IMG/VR virus record: IMGVR_UViG_3300030060_000969
Location: 1 to 24,176 of that record
Direction: 5' to 3' (one strand)
Length of the DNA stretch: 24,176 nucleotides
Source of the DNA: a virus
Positions 7,799 through 14,361 of this stretch are shown one piece after another (within the stretch, counting starts at the first letter, position 1; each line of letters starts with the position of its first letter). A model generated the notes under the pieces. The model made no database searches and was not told the origin of the DNA. It was given only the letters and a program-made list of their open reading frames with translations. The translations under genes and the position numbers were made by a program.

Positions 7799-8680
7799 TC
7801 ATTCCTCCTTAAACTGTTGTCGTGCAGTCAGCGCACTATTAGCACTAAGATAAGTATTCTTTATGTAAGGCTTCACCGATTGTGGATTAGCATGACCTGT
7901 CACTGACATGATCTGTGGCAATGGCACACCTGCCTCTACCATTTCAGTTGTACCAGTTCTTCTAAGATCCATCAAGCGTAATTCATCTGGCAGTTCAGCC
8001 TGTCTCATTATCTTCCTACCTATCTTAGACAATCGTTCCATTGAGAATGGTTTGTACTCACCACCATAAGGTGTAGGCATAGGTGCTACATATTTCTGGA
8101 AGTCAAAGTCCTGTCGTTGTTCTGTAAGCATATCAAGTAACGCATCTGATATGGGTAGCTGTACCTCTGCACCACGCTTAGACTGTAGCAGTCTTAGTCT
8201 ACGTGTATTGAAGTCAATACTATCCCATGTCAACATACGCATGTCACCTACACGTTGACACCATTCATAGGCCATCTGCACTATCAGTCCTACATTACGA
8301 TACACAAAGTCACCATAAGCTACGTCAAGAAACTGACGCACCTGATCCTGTGTCCATACTGTGTTACGTGCAACAGGTGATAGCTTCCTTACTAGTGTGA
8401 ATGGATTATTCTTAACATACTCCATGTCCTGACCATGCCTGTACACAATGCCAGCTACTGCTGCCACATGATTAGCTAGGTGTATGCCTCGTGTAACCCA
8501 TTCTTCATACGCCATCCTTGCGTCCTTACCTGATACAACAGATGCAGTTGTTTCACCTAACGTATCTGTCAATATCTTTAAGAACCTAGTGTAGTCTAAC
8601 TTTGTTTGATCACGTAAGCGATTAAACTCAGATGACTGTAAGTATAGCTTGACCAACTTCTTTAGTGGTATCGCTCTCAT
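7799..8680 (-). CDS. Tyrosine recombinase (phage integrase)
   Basis: 293 residues. The N-terminal 100 are a helical core-binding domain. The catalytic domain shows Arg143 in EWCQRVGDM, the beta-hairpin Lys168 in LLQSKRG, the second Arg240 in DLRRTG, His263 in TGH and the nucleophile Tyr272 in KPYIKNT, nine residues after His263 as in XerD. The His normally three residues before the second Arg is replaced by Met237, a known tolerated variant. An AGGAGG precedes the ATG. It may catalyse integration into a host attachment site. No int-adjacent tRNA fragment or obvious attP was seen, so the site is unknown. It lies inside the replication operon, so expression would be early and not tied to a lysogeny switch. 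Confidence 0.92.
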   Translation of the reverse strand: MRAIPLKKLVKLYLQSSEFNRLRDQTKLDYTRFLKILTDTLGETTASVVSGKDARMAYEEWVTRGIHLANHVAAVAGIVYRHGQDMEYVKNNPFTLVRKLSPVARNTVWTQDQVRQFLDVAYGDFVYRNVGLIVQMAYEWCQRVGDMRMLTWDSIDFNTRRLRLLQSKRGAEVQLPISDALLDMLTEQRQDFDFQKYVAPMPTPYGGEYKPFSMERLSKIGRKIMRQAELPDELRLMDLRRTGTTEMVEAGVPLPQIMSVTGHANPQSVKPYIKNTYLSANSALTARQQFKEE

Positions 8681-8695
8681 TGTTATTCCTCCTGT

Positions 8696-8797
8696 TTATA
8701 ATAAAACTTCTGCTACGTATGTACTTAATAACATAAGTATTATTATAGTTAGTGATATAATAAGTTTAACTTTAGTATTGTTTGGATCTAAAGTCAT
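8696..8797 (-). CDS. 33-residue single-pass membrane miniprotein
   Basis: Translated by hand: MTLDPNNTKVK followed by a hydrophobic helix of about 20 residues (LIISLTIIILMLLSTYVAEV). The ATG overlaps the stop of the upstream membrane protein as ATGA (8797-8794), and the stop lies 15 nt before the integrase ATG, whose AGGAGG falls in that gap. The tight fit and the clear membrane segment support a real gene. I do not recognise a family. Confidence 0.6.
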   Translation of the reverse strand: MTLDPNNTKVKLIISLTIIILMLLSTYVAEVLL

Positions 8798-9066
8798 AGT
8801 ATATATATCTTAACTAAACTACTCATAAGTATAGCTAAAGAAAATGTGTTGATAAAGATCAACGCCCTATCATTCCATAACAACCCAACCCATAACCATC
8901 CTGCAATACCTATTGCATGAAAGATTAAGTTGACAGGAAAGATATTATTAGCAGTAAGCACCATGCCCACTGTAAGTAGTACGCTTGCTACCCATTTTAT
9001 GTACCAGTCGAATGTGTACAGTGGGGTTTTGGTTATTGTTCTTGTTCCTTCATGGTCATCTAACAT
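8794..9066 (-). CDS. Small three-helix membrane protein of unknown function
   Basis: 90 residues. A polar N-terminus of about 25 residues precedes three hydrophobic segments, roughly 26-40, 43-63 and 69-88. The middle has GIAGWLWVGLLWNDRALIF, a tryptophan-rich turn. No signal peptide or catalytic motif is visible. AAAGGA lies about 10 nt before the ATG. It neighbours other small membrane or exported proteins (8696-8797, 9282-9620), suggesting an envelope-directed cluster. A holin role is possible but the true holin candidates lie in the plus arm. Confidence 0.7.
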   Translation of the reverse strand: MLDDHEGTRTITKTPLYTFDWYIKWVASVLLTVGMVLTANNIFPVNLIFHAIGIAGWLWVGLLWNDRALIFINTFSLAILMSSLVKIYIL

Positions 9067-9081
9067 AATGTATATCCTTTA

Positions 9082-9288
9082 TTAAGTAAAGTTTCCACTG
9101 ACTCTATTCCATTCAACAGACTTAGGCGTACGCTGTGCATGTCGCACTACTTTCATAAGCGTAGTTATAGGTATCTTGTGCATGGACGCAACCACTGATG
9201 CATGTTCCTCACTATAATCAGGATCGTGATGGGCTGCATTCCATACCATTTCAAAGATACTATTACTGTATGCCCTATCCTCTACCAT
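9082..9288 (-). CDS. Hypothetical protein
   Basis: 68 residues, soluble, rich in His and Ser, with a helix-turn-helix-sized segment ASMHKIPITTLMKVVRHAQR (about 34-53) that could bind nucleic acid but is too short to judge. I do not recognise it. Its start overlaps the stop of the exported protein gene by 7 nt and it ends 15 nt before the next start, so it is part of the same operon. Confidence 0.6.
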   Translation of the reverse strand: MVEDRAYSNSIFEMVWNAAHHDPDYSEEHASVVASMHKIPITTLMKVVRHAQRTPKSVEWNRVSGNFT

Positions 9289-9620
9289 GTCTTCTTATTT
9301 TTCTTCAGTGTGCTTCCATCACCATTGGCAATAAGCTCACCTGTACTACCTACATCCACGCCACACATCATTGTGGGGTTCTCTGGTCTGATAATACTGG
9401 CAGTCCATGTGCCTGTCTTATTGTTGTAATGTATCAGGGTAATGTGACCACGCCCGGATATACCTCTGAAGATAAGTTCCTCTCCATGTGCACCCTCTAA
9501 AAATTTAATCACCTGTTCTCTGTCTCTACATGGTGCAGGGTTCTGTGCATATGCAGTGAGAGGTAGCACTACCATTAGCACTACCATATATAGTATATTC
9601 CTAACTCTTTTACCTAACAT
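9282..9620 (-). CDS. Exported (periplasmic) protein of unknown function
   Basis: 112 residues with a textbook Sec signal peptide: basic MLGKRVRN, hydrophobic core ILYMVVLMVVLPLT, and a cleavage-like AYAQ near residue 26. The mature part has two cysteines (Cys31 and Cys86), which could form a disulfide, and a beta-rich pattern (ELIFRGISGRGHITLIHYNN, then TGTWTASIIRP). It resembles small exported proteins of alphaproteobacteria and their phages, but I cannot name a family. An AAAGGAG site lies upstream and a promoter candidate (9667-9695) precedes it. Release into the periplasm could serve superinfection exclusion or envelope change; that is a guess. Confidence 0.72.
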   Translation of the reverse strand: MLGKRVRNILYMVVLMVVLPLTAYAQNPAPCRDREQVIKFLEGAHGEELIFRGISGRGHITLIHYNNKTGTWTASIIRPENPTMMCGVDVGSTGELIANGDGSTLKKNKKTW

Positions 9621-9633
9621 ATTGTATCTCCTT

Positions 9634-9690
9634 TCAAAAGATAGCGGCTATTAAAAAGCCTACTATTAAATATATTATTTCCCACTCCAT
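9634..9690 (-). CDS. Possible 18-codon hydrophobic leader ORF
   Basis: ATG 9690 to TGA 9634 encodes MEWEIIYLIVGFLIAAIF, a single hydrophobic stretch. It begins one base after the stop of the upstream gene and ends right beside the AAAGGAG of the exported-protein gene. It could be a micro membrane protein or a coupling leader, or chance. It also overlaps the promoter candidate 9667-9695; if that promoter is the main source of transcript, this ORF is not translated from it. Confidence 0.3.
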   Translation of the reverse strand: MEWEIIYLIVGFLIAAIF

Positions 9691-9695
9691 GTCAA
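9667..9695 (-). promoter_or_regulatory. Possible sigma70-like promoter for the exported-protein gene
   Basis: On the minus strand TTGACA (9695-9690) lies over the stop of the 9692-10168 gene. A 17-bp spacer leads to TATTTA (9672-9667), two mismatches from consensus; TATATT at a 15-bp spacer is an alternative. The perfect -35 at a gene junction repeats the layout of the promoters near 2.51 and 12.6 kb. Confidence 0.45.
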
Positions 9696-10168
9696 GCACC
9701 AATCCATTCTGGTGTAGGTCTACCTGTCCACTGTAATATGTAGCGTTTATCCTTGCGGTAGTAGGCACGATAGGCTTCTACATAATCGTCACACTTGAAC
9801 TCATCTGGCATACACTGTGGTGGTGTAGTGTGTGCATCATAATCATCGTGAACCCACCCATCATCCATCTCTGCTAGTACTGCTGTACTTTTGTGTACCT
9901 TACCATACCTACGTGTATACTCTCGGCCTATCTCAAGGCCATGATTCACGGCCCATGCAAAGTTATGTTCGTTATCCCTAACCCACACAGTCATAGGATG
10001 GTTCTTGTAGGCAGATTTATATACATGCTTTAGGTGTCGTGCAAAACCCCACTCATGCATAGCAGTGCTACACATCTGTGCAGTCTCCAACACCATCTTA
10101 ACTACATGCTTATCACACAGTTGCTGTGCTGATTTGATTGGGCATCTGTCTATAAAAAATAAGTTCAT
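9692..10168 (-). CDS. Phage protein of the family commonly annotated as pyrimidine dimer DNA glycosylase
   Basis: 158 residues. It starts MNLFFIDRCPIKSAQQLCDK, then HVVKMVLETAQMCSTA. Further on come YKSAYKNHPMTVWVRDN, GREYTRRYGKVHKS and a C-terminal PDEFKCDDYVEAYRAYY with a final TPEW. This arrangement is shared by many phage proteins labelled pyrimidine dimer glycosylase (denV-like), although the resemblance to T4 endonuclease V is weak and activity is, as far as I know, unproven for this form. If right, it would repair UV damage in phage DNA, plausible for a surface-ocean phage. It sits three bases after the small gene 10172-10324. Confidence 0.65.
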   Translation of the reverse strand: MNLFFIDRCPIKSAQQLCDKHVVKMVLETAQMCSTAMHEWGFARHLKHVYKSAYKNHPMTVWVRDNEHNFAWAVNHGLEIGREYTRRYGKVHKSTAVLAEMDDGWVHDDYDAHTTPPQCMPDEFKCDDYVEAYRAYYRKDKRYILQWTGRPTPEWIGA

Positions 10169-10171
10169 GTC

Positions 10172-10324
10172 CTACTCCACTAAATCTATTTTGTATTTGG
10201 TTGCACAACACTTTAACAGTATTTCTGTGTAGTAACGCTTGTCAGAAGTTAGTTCCTCTATGAAACCACCTGCCCAAAAATATTCAATAGCGTCCATGAC
10301 ATCTTTCTTAGTTGTCTTTTTCAT
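10172..10324 (-). CDS. 50-residue hypothetical protein
   Basis: Translated by hand: MKKTTKKDVMDAIEYFWAGG, then FIEELTSDKRYYTEILLKCC and ATKYKIDLVE. It is mostly helical, basic at the N-terminus, with an adjacent Cys-Cys pair. The stop lies three bases before the next ATG and the gap to the upstream gene is 14 nt. No family is recognised; the close packing supports it as a gene. Confidence 0.6.
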   Translation of the reverse strand: MKKTTKKDVMDAIEYFWAGGFIEELTSDKRYYTEILLKCCATKYKIDLVE

Positions 10325-10338
10325 TGTGTCTCTCCATT

Positions 10339-10773
10339 CTATCTGTAAAATATATGATCTTCTATTGTTGTAATGTACTCTCTATTCCATGCTGGGTCAA
10401 CGTCCACTGAATGATAGAACGTAGCACCATCCACTACATTGATTGTTAAACCATATGAATAGTACACCTCTTCTGCTACAGACACTGCCCTGTTCCATGC
10501 ACGTTGGTCTTTAGGTACATCAGGCTTACCATCACAGTACCAACTGAACTGGCATCTATGCCTGATAGGATAGTCCTGCTTCCAACTGTATGTTGGCCCT
10601 TCACGTATGACATCACACACTGTGTCAGGCCATGCAGGATGGTGCACCCTGTTCAGTACGACATAGGCTACTGCCATCTGTCCCACTGTAGGTTGATCAC
10701 GTGCCTCAAAGTAAATGTTCTGGGCAAGGCACGTAATCGTAGCACCTACTGCAAGTATACTTTCACCTATCAT
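10339..10773 (-). CDS. SleB-type cell wall hydrolase (Hydrolase_2 family)
   Basis: 144 residues, close to the length of the bare catalytic domain. Motifs in order: CLAQNIYFEARDQPTVGQMA (catalytic-type Glu23 in YFEAR), VAYVVLNRV, CQFSWYCDG, ATFYH and a C-terminal HIFYR. The family contains spore-cortex lytic enzymes and phage or alphaproteobacterial cell wall hydrolases acting on peptidoglycan as lytic transglycosylases. There is no signal peptide, so it would need a holin or be part of a virion. It lies in the early arm, far from the GH24 lysozyme in the late arm. No clear Shine-Dalgarno sequence precedes the ATG. Confidence 0.85.
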   Translation of the reverse strand: MIGESILAVGATITCLAQNIYFEARDQPTVGQMAVAYVVLNRVHHPAWPDTVCDVIREGPTYSWKQDYPIRHRCQFSWYCDGKPDVPKDQRAWNRAVSVAEEVYYSYGLTINVVDGATFYHSVDVDPAWNREYITTIEDHIFYR

Positions 10774-10785
10774 AGATGTACTGCC

Positions 10786-11052
10786 TTAAAAATCTGTACA
10801 TCTACCATTGTGTTGCCAATCTCCATGCATAGTGGGATCTTGTCCATCGTAACCTCCATACTCTTTCTTAGGTGCTCTACCTCTAGCACGTTGTAGTTGA
10901 TTGTTTATACTTTCTTCTTTTTTTTCTGGTAGATTAAAAAATACGTAGCTGACACCGCCATCCACTAAATCTTTTCTACGTTGAAAATTTACAGGGCATT
11001 TAGATAACCACCGCAAAAAATCATGTTGTGCTTGTATTCCATGTATAGGCAT
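10786..11052 (-). CDS. Hypothetical protein
   Basis: 88 residues: an N-terminal half with a short helix (HDFLRWLSK) and beta-like VSYVFFNLPEKK, then a charged, Gly/His-rich C-terminus (RARGRAPKKEYGGYDGQDP). I do not recognise it. The start is one base from the DUF932 stop (TGATATG), so translation is probably coupled. Confidence 0.6.
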   Translation of the reverse strand: MPIHGIQAQHDFLRWLSKCPVNFQRRKDLVDGGVSYVFFNLPEKKEESINNQLQRARGRAPKKEYGGYDGQDPTMHGDWQHNGRCTDF

Positions 11053-11053
11053 A

Positions 11054-11932
11054 TCAGGCAGCCATCTCTAAAAATGATGGGTGTTCTACCCACTTGGCTA
11101 CCTCTAGGTTGCGGTTAAACTGACGCTGTACCTGAGTATCGTTGTTGGTCTTACGAAACTCAAACCTGTCATTGTGAGTAGCGTACTGTGTCATAGCTGA
11201 GTACACAGCCCACATGTTATTGCCACGCACATTAGTTTCCTGTAGCACAGAACTAAACATCTTGTCTGCCTTACGTTTAGGCATCATGGACTCAAGCATA
11301 CTGTCGATCTGATCAAGGTGTACCTCCTTCTCAGCCAGTCGTTGACACCATGCGTTATGCTCACTGTATCCTGCAATCATACCGCCTGCCTTATCAGCAA
11401 AGGTAGACAGGTCAAAGTTCTTTGTGTTTCTTTTCTTCAACACAGAGTAGTCACCTGTTACCATGCCATTCGTACAGAAGAAATCTATCAGCCCACCTAC
11501 AAAGTTGTTAGACGTACTGCCATTAACACTGTGCCAGTAGTTCAACTGCATAGCTGTCTCTGTCTTATGCTTCTTAGTTTCAACCACACCTTTGAGGTCA
11601 GGGAAGGTAACAGTCTCCAATGCCCATGCCCCATTACCTGCTGTCCTAGTCCTGATGTTGTAGTTATCAGGTTGCAATGTGTTCATCCACTGCTCACGCA
11701 TCTTACCAAAGTAATCTGGATGTGACGTACCAGTGTAGGTACTGTTGACCATACCGATACATTCATCTGTGTCAGTACGAATAACATACTTGTGTTTGTC
11801 TGATCGCTCTGTAGTTACATAGTCTATGTCAAACTCTGCATGTCCATATGTGTTCATCATGTTACTGTCCAATCTGTTGTGTTTGTTGTTTTGCTCTACG
11901 TAACTTACGCCTCTCGCGTTTCCAATCGTCAC
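11054..11932 (-). CDS. DUF932 family protein
   Basis: 292 residues. Recognised from the central GGLIDFFCTNGMVTG (CTNGM at 153-157) and the overall layout with an N-terminal beta region and a helical C-terminus (ALETVTFP, AMQLNYWHSVNGS, YSAMTQYATHNDR), which is typical of the DUF932 phage/plasmid family. The biochemical role is not established. The annotated start is a GTG at 11932 without an evident ribosome-binding site, two bases after the previous stop. The ATG pair at residues 24-25 (MMNTYGHAEFD) is an alternative, because the first 23 residues look like untemplated polar sequence. Confidence 0.8.
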   Translation of the reverse strand: MTIGNARGVSYVEQNNKHNRLDSNMMNTYGHAEFDIDYVTTERSDKHKYVIRTDTDECIGMVNSTYTGTSHPDYFGKMREQWMNTLQPDNYNIRTRTAGNGAWALETVTFPDLKGVVETKKHKTETAMQLNYWHSVNGSTSNNFVGGLIDFFCTNGMVTGDYSVLKKRNTKNFDLSTFADKAGGMIAGYSEHNAWCQRLAEKEVHLDQIDSMLESMMPKRKADKMFSSVLQETNVRGNNMWAVYSAMTQYATHNDRFEFRKTNNDTQVQRQFNRNLEVAKWVEHPSFLEMAA

Positions 11933-11934
11933 GT

Positions 11935-12114
11935 TTAGGTTTCGGTGTTGTTAATTTTGTTATACGCATCTTTTGATATTGTGACTGAGACTGCATCCTC
12001 TCGTCCTTTCTTTCTGTTGTATGAACCTTTACCTTTTTTGTTAGGTATAACCTGAGTACGGGGGCGATTACGAGCTACTGCTTTTGCTACTGGATTTACT
12101 CTACGTATCTTCAT
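11935..12114 (-). CDS. Small basic protein with KKGKGSYNRKK motif
   Basis: 59 residues from the chosen start (MKIRRVNPVAKAVARNRPRT), then VIPNKKGKGSYNRKKGRED and an acidic or polar tail. This kind of small basic protein, with the KKGKGSYNRKK core, recurs beside DUF932 genes in marine phages as far as I remember; function unknown. An in-frame ATG at 12123 would add MVI. I prefer 12114 because AGGG lies nine bases upstream of it, while it abuts the 12123 ATG. The stop is two bases before the DUF932 GTG. Confidence 0.65.
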   Translation of the reverse strand: MKIRRVNPVAKAVARNRPRTQVIPNKKGKGSYNRKKGREDAVSVTISKDAYNKINNTET

Positions 12115-12151
12115 AATCACCATCCCTATACTCAGATCATTTAATTGTTAA

Positions 12152-12165
12152 GTCCAATGTTGGAC
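12152..12165. repeat. GTCCAAYRTTGGAC palindrome, copy 1
   Basis: Reads GTCCAATGTTGGAC, a perfect two-fold repeat apart from the central YR. It lies between the stop of 12173-12379 and the start of the next gene. The flanks (AA left, CCTAGT right) are mirror-imaged compared with the other copies, and no GGAG cassette follows. Confidence 0.8.
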
Positions 12166-12172
12166 CTAGTTA

Positions 12173-12379
12173 TCAGGCAACAAACCTACCTGTTCTACCA
12201 TCACGTACACCTTGCACCATGTCCTTATGGATGAAAGGAATACTTCTACCTTTATACACCTGATACAACCTACCTCGTGTATCACCACCTGATGCAGTAG
12301 CTTTGTTGTCTGCTTCCACTATGCTTCTAGCGTTAGTGATACGGTTTACTCTTACGATAAGTGTTGATGTTGTAGCCAT
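12173..12379 (-). CDS. Small basic hypothetical protein
   Basis: 68 residues from ATG 12379: MATTSTLIVRVNRITNARSI, then a segment with KATASGGDTRGRLYQVYKGR and IPFIHKDMVQG. AAAGGAG lies immediately upstream at a good distance; the in-frame upstream ORF (to 12541) merely overlaps the preceding gene in another frame. The beta-strand-like N-terminus and basic loop could bind nucleic acid. The preceding gene stops four bases upstream. Confidence 0.65.
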   Translation of the reverse strand: MATTSTLIVRVNRITNARSIVEADNKATASGGDTRGRLYQVYKGRSIPFIHKDMVQGVRDGRTGRFVA

Positions 12380-12383
12380 TGTC

Positions 12384-12572
12384 TTATTCTCCTTTGAAGT
12401 TTGTAAATGTTGTAGTGTCTTCTGCAATTTGTTGGGCAAGTATCTGCTCACCAAACTCAACCACAGATATCGAGAAAGGTTCTGTGAACCTACTGTGCAA
12501 GTCCTGTTGAATGTGACTAGGTAGCTTGTTAAGTCTTTCAAGTACTTCTGGGTTGTTCTTATAATAAGGCAT
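12384..12572 (-). CDS. Hypothetical protein, first gene after an internal promoter
   Basis: 62 residues: MPYYKNNPEVLERLNKLPSH, then IQQDLHSRFTEPFSISVVEF and GEQILAQQIAEDTTTF. Helical and acidic. AGGAGATATACACA precedes the ATG, and a strong promoter lies at 12604-12632. Not recognised. Its own final codons contain the ribosome-binding site of the next gene. Confidence 0.65.
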   Translation of the reverse strand: MPYYKNNPEVLERLNKLPSHIQQDLHSRFTEPFSISVVEFGEQILAQQIAEDTTTFTNFKGE

Positions 12573-12603
12573 TGTGTATATCTCCTATGTTAATTACCTG
12601 ATT

Positions 12604-12632
12604 AATATAATAGTGTTTGTTAATAGTGTCAA
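12604..12632 (-). promoter_or_regulatory. Sigma70-like promoter inside the leftward operon
   Basis: TTGACA (12632-12627) overlaps the TGA stop of 12629-12814 and is followed by a 17-bp spacer and TATATT (12609-12604). The next start is ATG 12572 with AGGAGA. It would boost the genes from 12.57 kb leftward. Confidence 0.65.
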
Positions 12633-12814
12633 GTAGTAATATCAATGTGCTTGCCAAGCCCCTCCTTTGATGGTTGTACAGTGTCTTTCTTTTCCAGTGG
12701 TACAGGTGCTCCTGTCTCCACTTTGTGTGCATGACTGATCTTGTCCTTGTGTCTCAGTACATTGCTGATTGAGTCATACGCCAGTGAACTGTTACCTATG
12801 TGATCTATAGTCAT
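12629..12814 (-). CDS. Hypothetical protein
   Basis: 61 residues, polar and His/Lys rich (SNVLRHKDKISHAHKVETGA), no motif recognised. The start overlaps the previous stop as ATGA (12814-12811), and the stop codon lies within the -35 box of the next promoter. The overlap is the main support. Confidence 0.55.
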   Translation of the reverse strand: MTIDHIGNSSLAYDSISNVLRHKDKISHAHKVETGAPVPLEKKDTVQPSKEGLGKHIDITT

Positions 12815-12990
12815 TTAGTCATATCCCTCTCATATTTATTTACTCGTATGGTATAGTATTTATCAAACTCAAACACTATCTCTACATTGGTAGGGCAGTC
12901 ATCCAACCACTCAGTTATAGCCTGTTTAGCTTTACCCTTCTGTATATCATCATAGATTTTGGCAAAGTGTTCTTTACTACCTAATAACAT
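12811..12990 (-). CDS. Hypothetical protein
   Basis: 59 residues from ATG 12990: MLLGSKEHFAKIYDDIQKGK, AKQAITEWLDDCPTNVEIVF, EFDKYYTIRVNKY. A helical N-terminus and a beta C-terminus. I chose 12990 because it forms a TAATG overlap with the methyltransferase stop, with AAAGGA 11 nt upstream; the longer frame to 13047 only re-reads the methyltransferase end. No family recognised. Confidence 0.6.
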   Translation of the reverse strand: MLLGSKEHFAKIYDDIQKGKAKQAITEWLDDCPTNVEIVFEFDKYYTIRVNKYERDMTK

Positions 12991-13922
12991 TATAATAATC
13001 CTTTCAATATATGGGCTATCACATCCACAGTGAAGCCATTGCCACATATTTTGTAGCGTTGCGTATTGGACACACCCTCTGTGTATCCAGAAGGCAGGGT
13101 TTGTAATCGTTCACACTCAAGAGGTGTCAGCTTACGCCAACTCATACCTTCTGTGTACACCTTTGGCTCACGATGACCACCACCCATAGTGGTAAGCGTA
13201 GGTGCTTTGCCTTCCCTGTGATAGACACGCTTCAAGCTGTCAATACCTTTCAGGTTAGCCTCACCGACATGGCACAGGCCATCCTTACTGAATACTAGTT
13301 GCCTTCTGTGCTTCTCAAAGTATGTCTTGAGATTACCACCCTTCCAGTAGTTAGCGTCAAGGCAGAAAGACTTGTCTCTGTCCACACAACCATCCTCTAG
13401 TATGTCCTTAAGCATAATGCCTTTGTCCTCTGGTAGACCTGACTGTGGTATGTTAGTCCAGTATAGTCTACGTCTGTTCTGTGCTGACACAAGACTGCTG
13501 TTGATCTCGATAGGTTCCACACCTAGATGTTTGCTGATGACATCCTGATACTTCTGCTTCATGGGTACATTCTCAAACAGAAAGTACTTAGGTCTGAGTA
13601 GATTTTTGATACGCACTATCTCCCAAAAAACCTGACCTCGTGGATCGTCAAAGCCCTTACCCTTACCTGCCACAGAAAATGAGGGGCAAGGAAACCCACC
13701 TGCCATGAAGTCTATTGGGTCACCATTAAATGAGTGCAAACCTACATTGTGAATGTCACCTACCTGCTGTGTGTCTGACCAGTTCTTCTGTGTTACCTTG
13801 ATGGCGAACTTGTCTAGCTCACTGGCATAGTACCTGTAGGTTGGTGCTAGTACACCTGCCCTGACCATAGCTTCCTGTAACATAGATCCACCATCACATG
13901 CTGAGAATACTGTATTAATCAT
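12990..13922 (-). CDS. DNA (cytosine-5-)-methyltransferase
   Basis: 310 residues from ATG 13922. Motif I is NTVFSACDGGSM. Motif IV is GGFPCPSFS with nucleophile Cys79. Motif VI is ENV (117-119) and motif VIII QNRRRLYW (148-155). The C-terminal motifs IX-X are LTPLECERLQTLPSGYT and YKICGNGFTVDVIAHIL. It methylates cytosine C5 using S-adenosylmethionine; the short variable region between VIII and IX should set specificity. No matching restriction enzyme is nearby, so protection of phage DNA from host enzymes is the likely use. The ATG overlaps the stop of the small upstream gene (ATGA), with GGAG about ten bases upstream; a longer in-frame start (13973) lies inside that gene. Confidence 0.92.
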   Translation of the reverse strand: MINTVFSACDGGSMLQEAMVRAGVLAPTYRYYASELDKFAIKVTQKNWSDTQQVGDIHNVGLHSFNGDPIDFMAGGFPCPSFSVAGKGKGFDDPRGQVFWEIVRIKNLLRPKYFLFENVPMKQKYQDVISKHLGVEPIEINSSLVSAQNRRRLYWTNIPQSGLPEDKGIMLKDILEDGCVDRDKSFCLDANYWKGGNLKTYFEKHRRQLVFSKDGLCHVGEANLKGIDSLKRVYHREGKAPTLTTMGGGHREPKVYTEGMSWRKLTPLECERLQTLPSGYTEGVSNTQRYKICGNGFTVDVIAHILKGLL

Positions 13923-14086
13923 TTTGTTATGCTCCAATTTGTTATGTGGTAGTAACCACCAATCTCGCTCCAACCATTAAACCTAGTCCATGCTATATCA
14001 ATAGCTTCTTCTTCTGTATAGCCCTCTGCCATGAGGTCATCAACTATGTCCTCTAACTGACTAGCTATCTGTGGATGTAAACTCAT
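13919..14086 (-). CDS. Small hypothetical protein upstream of the methyltransferase
   Basis: 55 residues: MSLHPQIASQLEDIVDDLMA, EGYTEEEAIDIAWTRFNGWS, then EIGGYYHITNWSITK. Helical, acidic first part. It is joined by ATGA overlaps on both sides (14086-14083 and 13922-13919), strong evidence for a real coupled gene although it is short. No family recognised; DEAI-type helices like this are common in small phage proteins. Confidence 0.65.
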   Translation of the reverse strand: MSLHPQIASQLEDIVDDLMAEGYTEEEAIDIAWTRFNGWSEIGGYYHITNWSITK

Positions 14087-14328
14087 ACGTTATCTCCTAT
14101 TGCTACGTCTAACTCTGTCTCTATCCATACCCTAGCACCACAAGGCAATGGGTTATCTGGTCTGTACACTATGGATGCCAACACCTCGCCATCCTCACTT
14201 AGCATATCTATCCTGTCACCATACAGTGTATCGTGATCACCTTGTGCTCTGAGTACAGGTAACCTGTCCTTAGGTTCCCTATGTATATTGCTACGTATAT
14301 TGCCCTGATTAACGTGTAGTATAGTCAT
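14083..14328 (-). CDS. Hypothetical protein preceded by the palindromic leader cassette
   Basis: 81 residues, mostly beta by appearance: MTILHVNQGNIRSNIHREPK, then RIDMLSEDGEVLASIVYRPD and ARVWIETELDVAIG. No motif recognised. The 5' leader is the palindrome at 14348-14361 followed by CTAACATC, GGAGA and a 5-7 nt spacer. The gene's stop overlaps the next start. Confidence 0.65.
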   Translation of the reverse strand: MTILHVNQGNIRSNIHREPKDRLPVLRAQGDHDTLYGDRIDMLSEDGEVLASIVYRPDNPLPCGARVWIETELDVAIGDNV

Positions 14329-14347
14329 GTACTTTCTCCGATGTTAG

Positions 14348-14361
14348 GTCCAATGTTGGAC
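14348..14361. repeat. GTCCAAYRTTGGAC palindrome, copy 2
   Basis: GTCCAATGTTGGAC between the stop of 14362-15027, which it abuts, and the GGAGA of the next gene. A member of the leader cassette series. Confidence 0.85.

Noticed and set aside
12380-12541. N-terminal extension of the 12173-12379 gene
   Set aside because: It overlaps another gene in a different frame, while ATG 12379 has AAAGGAG.
13923-13973. N-terminal extension of the methyltransferase
   Set aside because: The added residues re-read the end of the small gene 13919-14086, and the ATG at 13922 gives an ATGA overlap with GGAG upstream.
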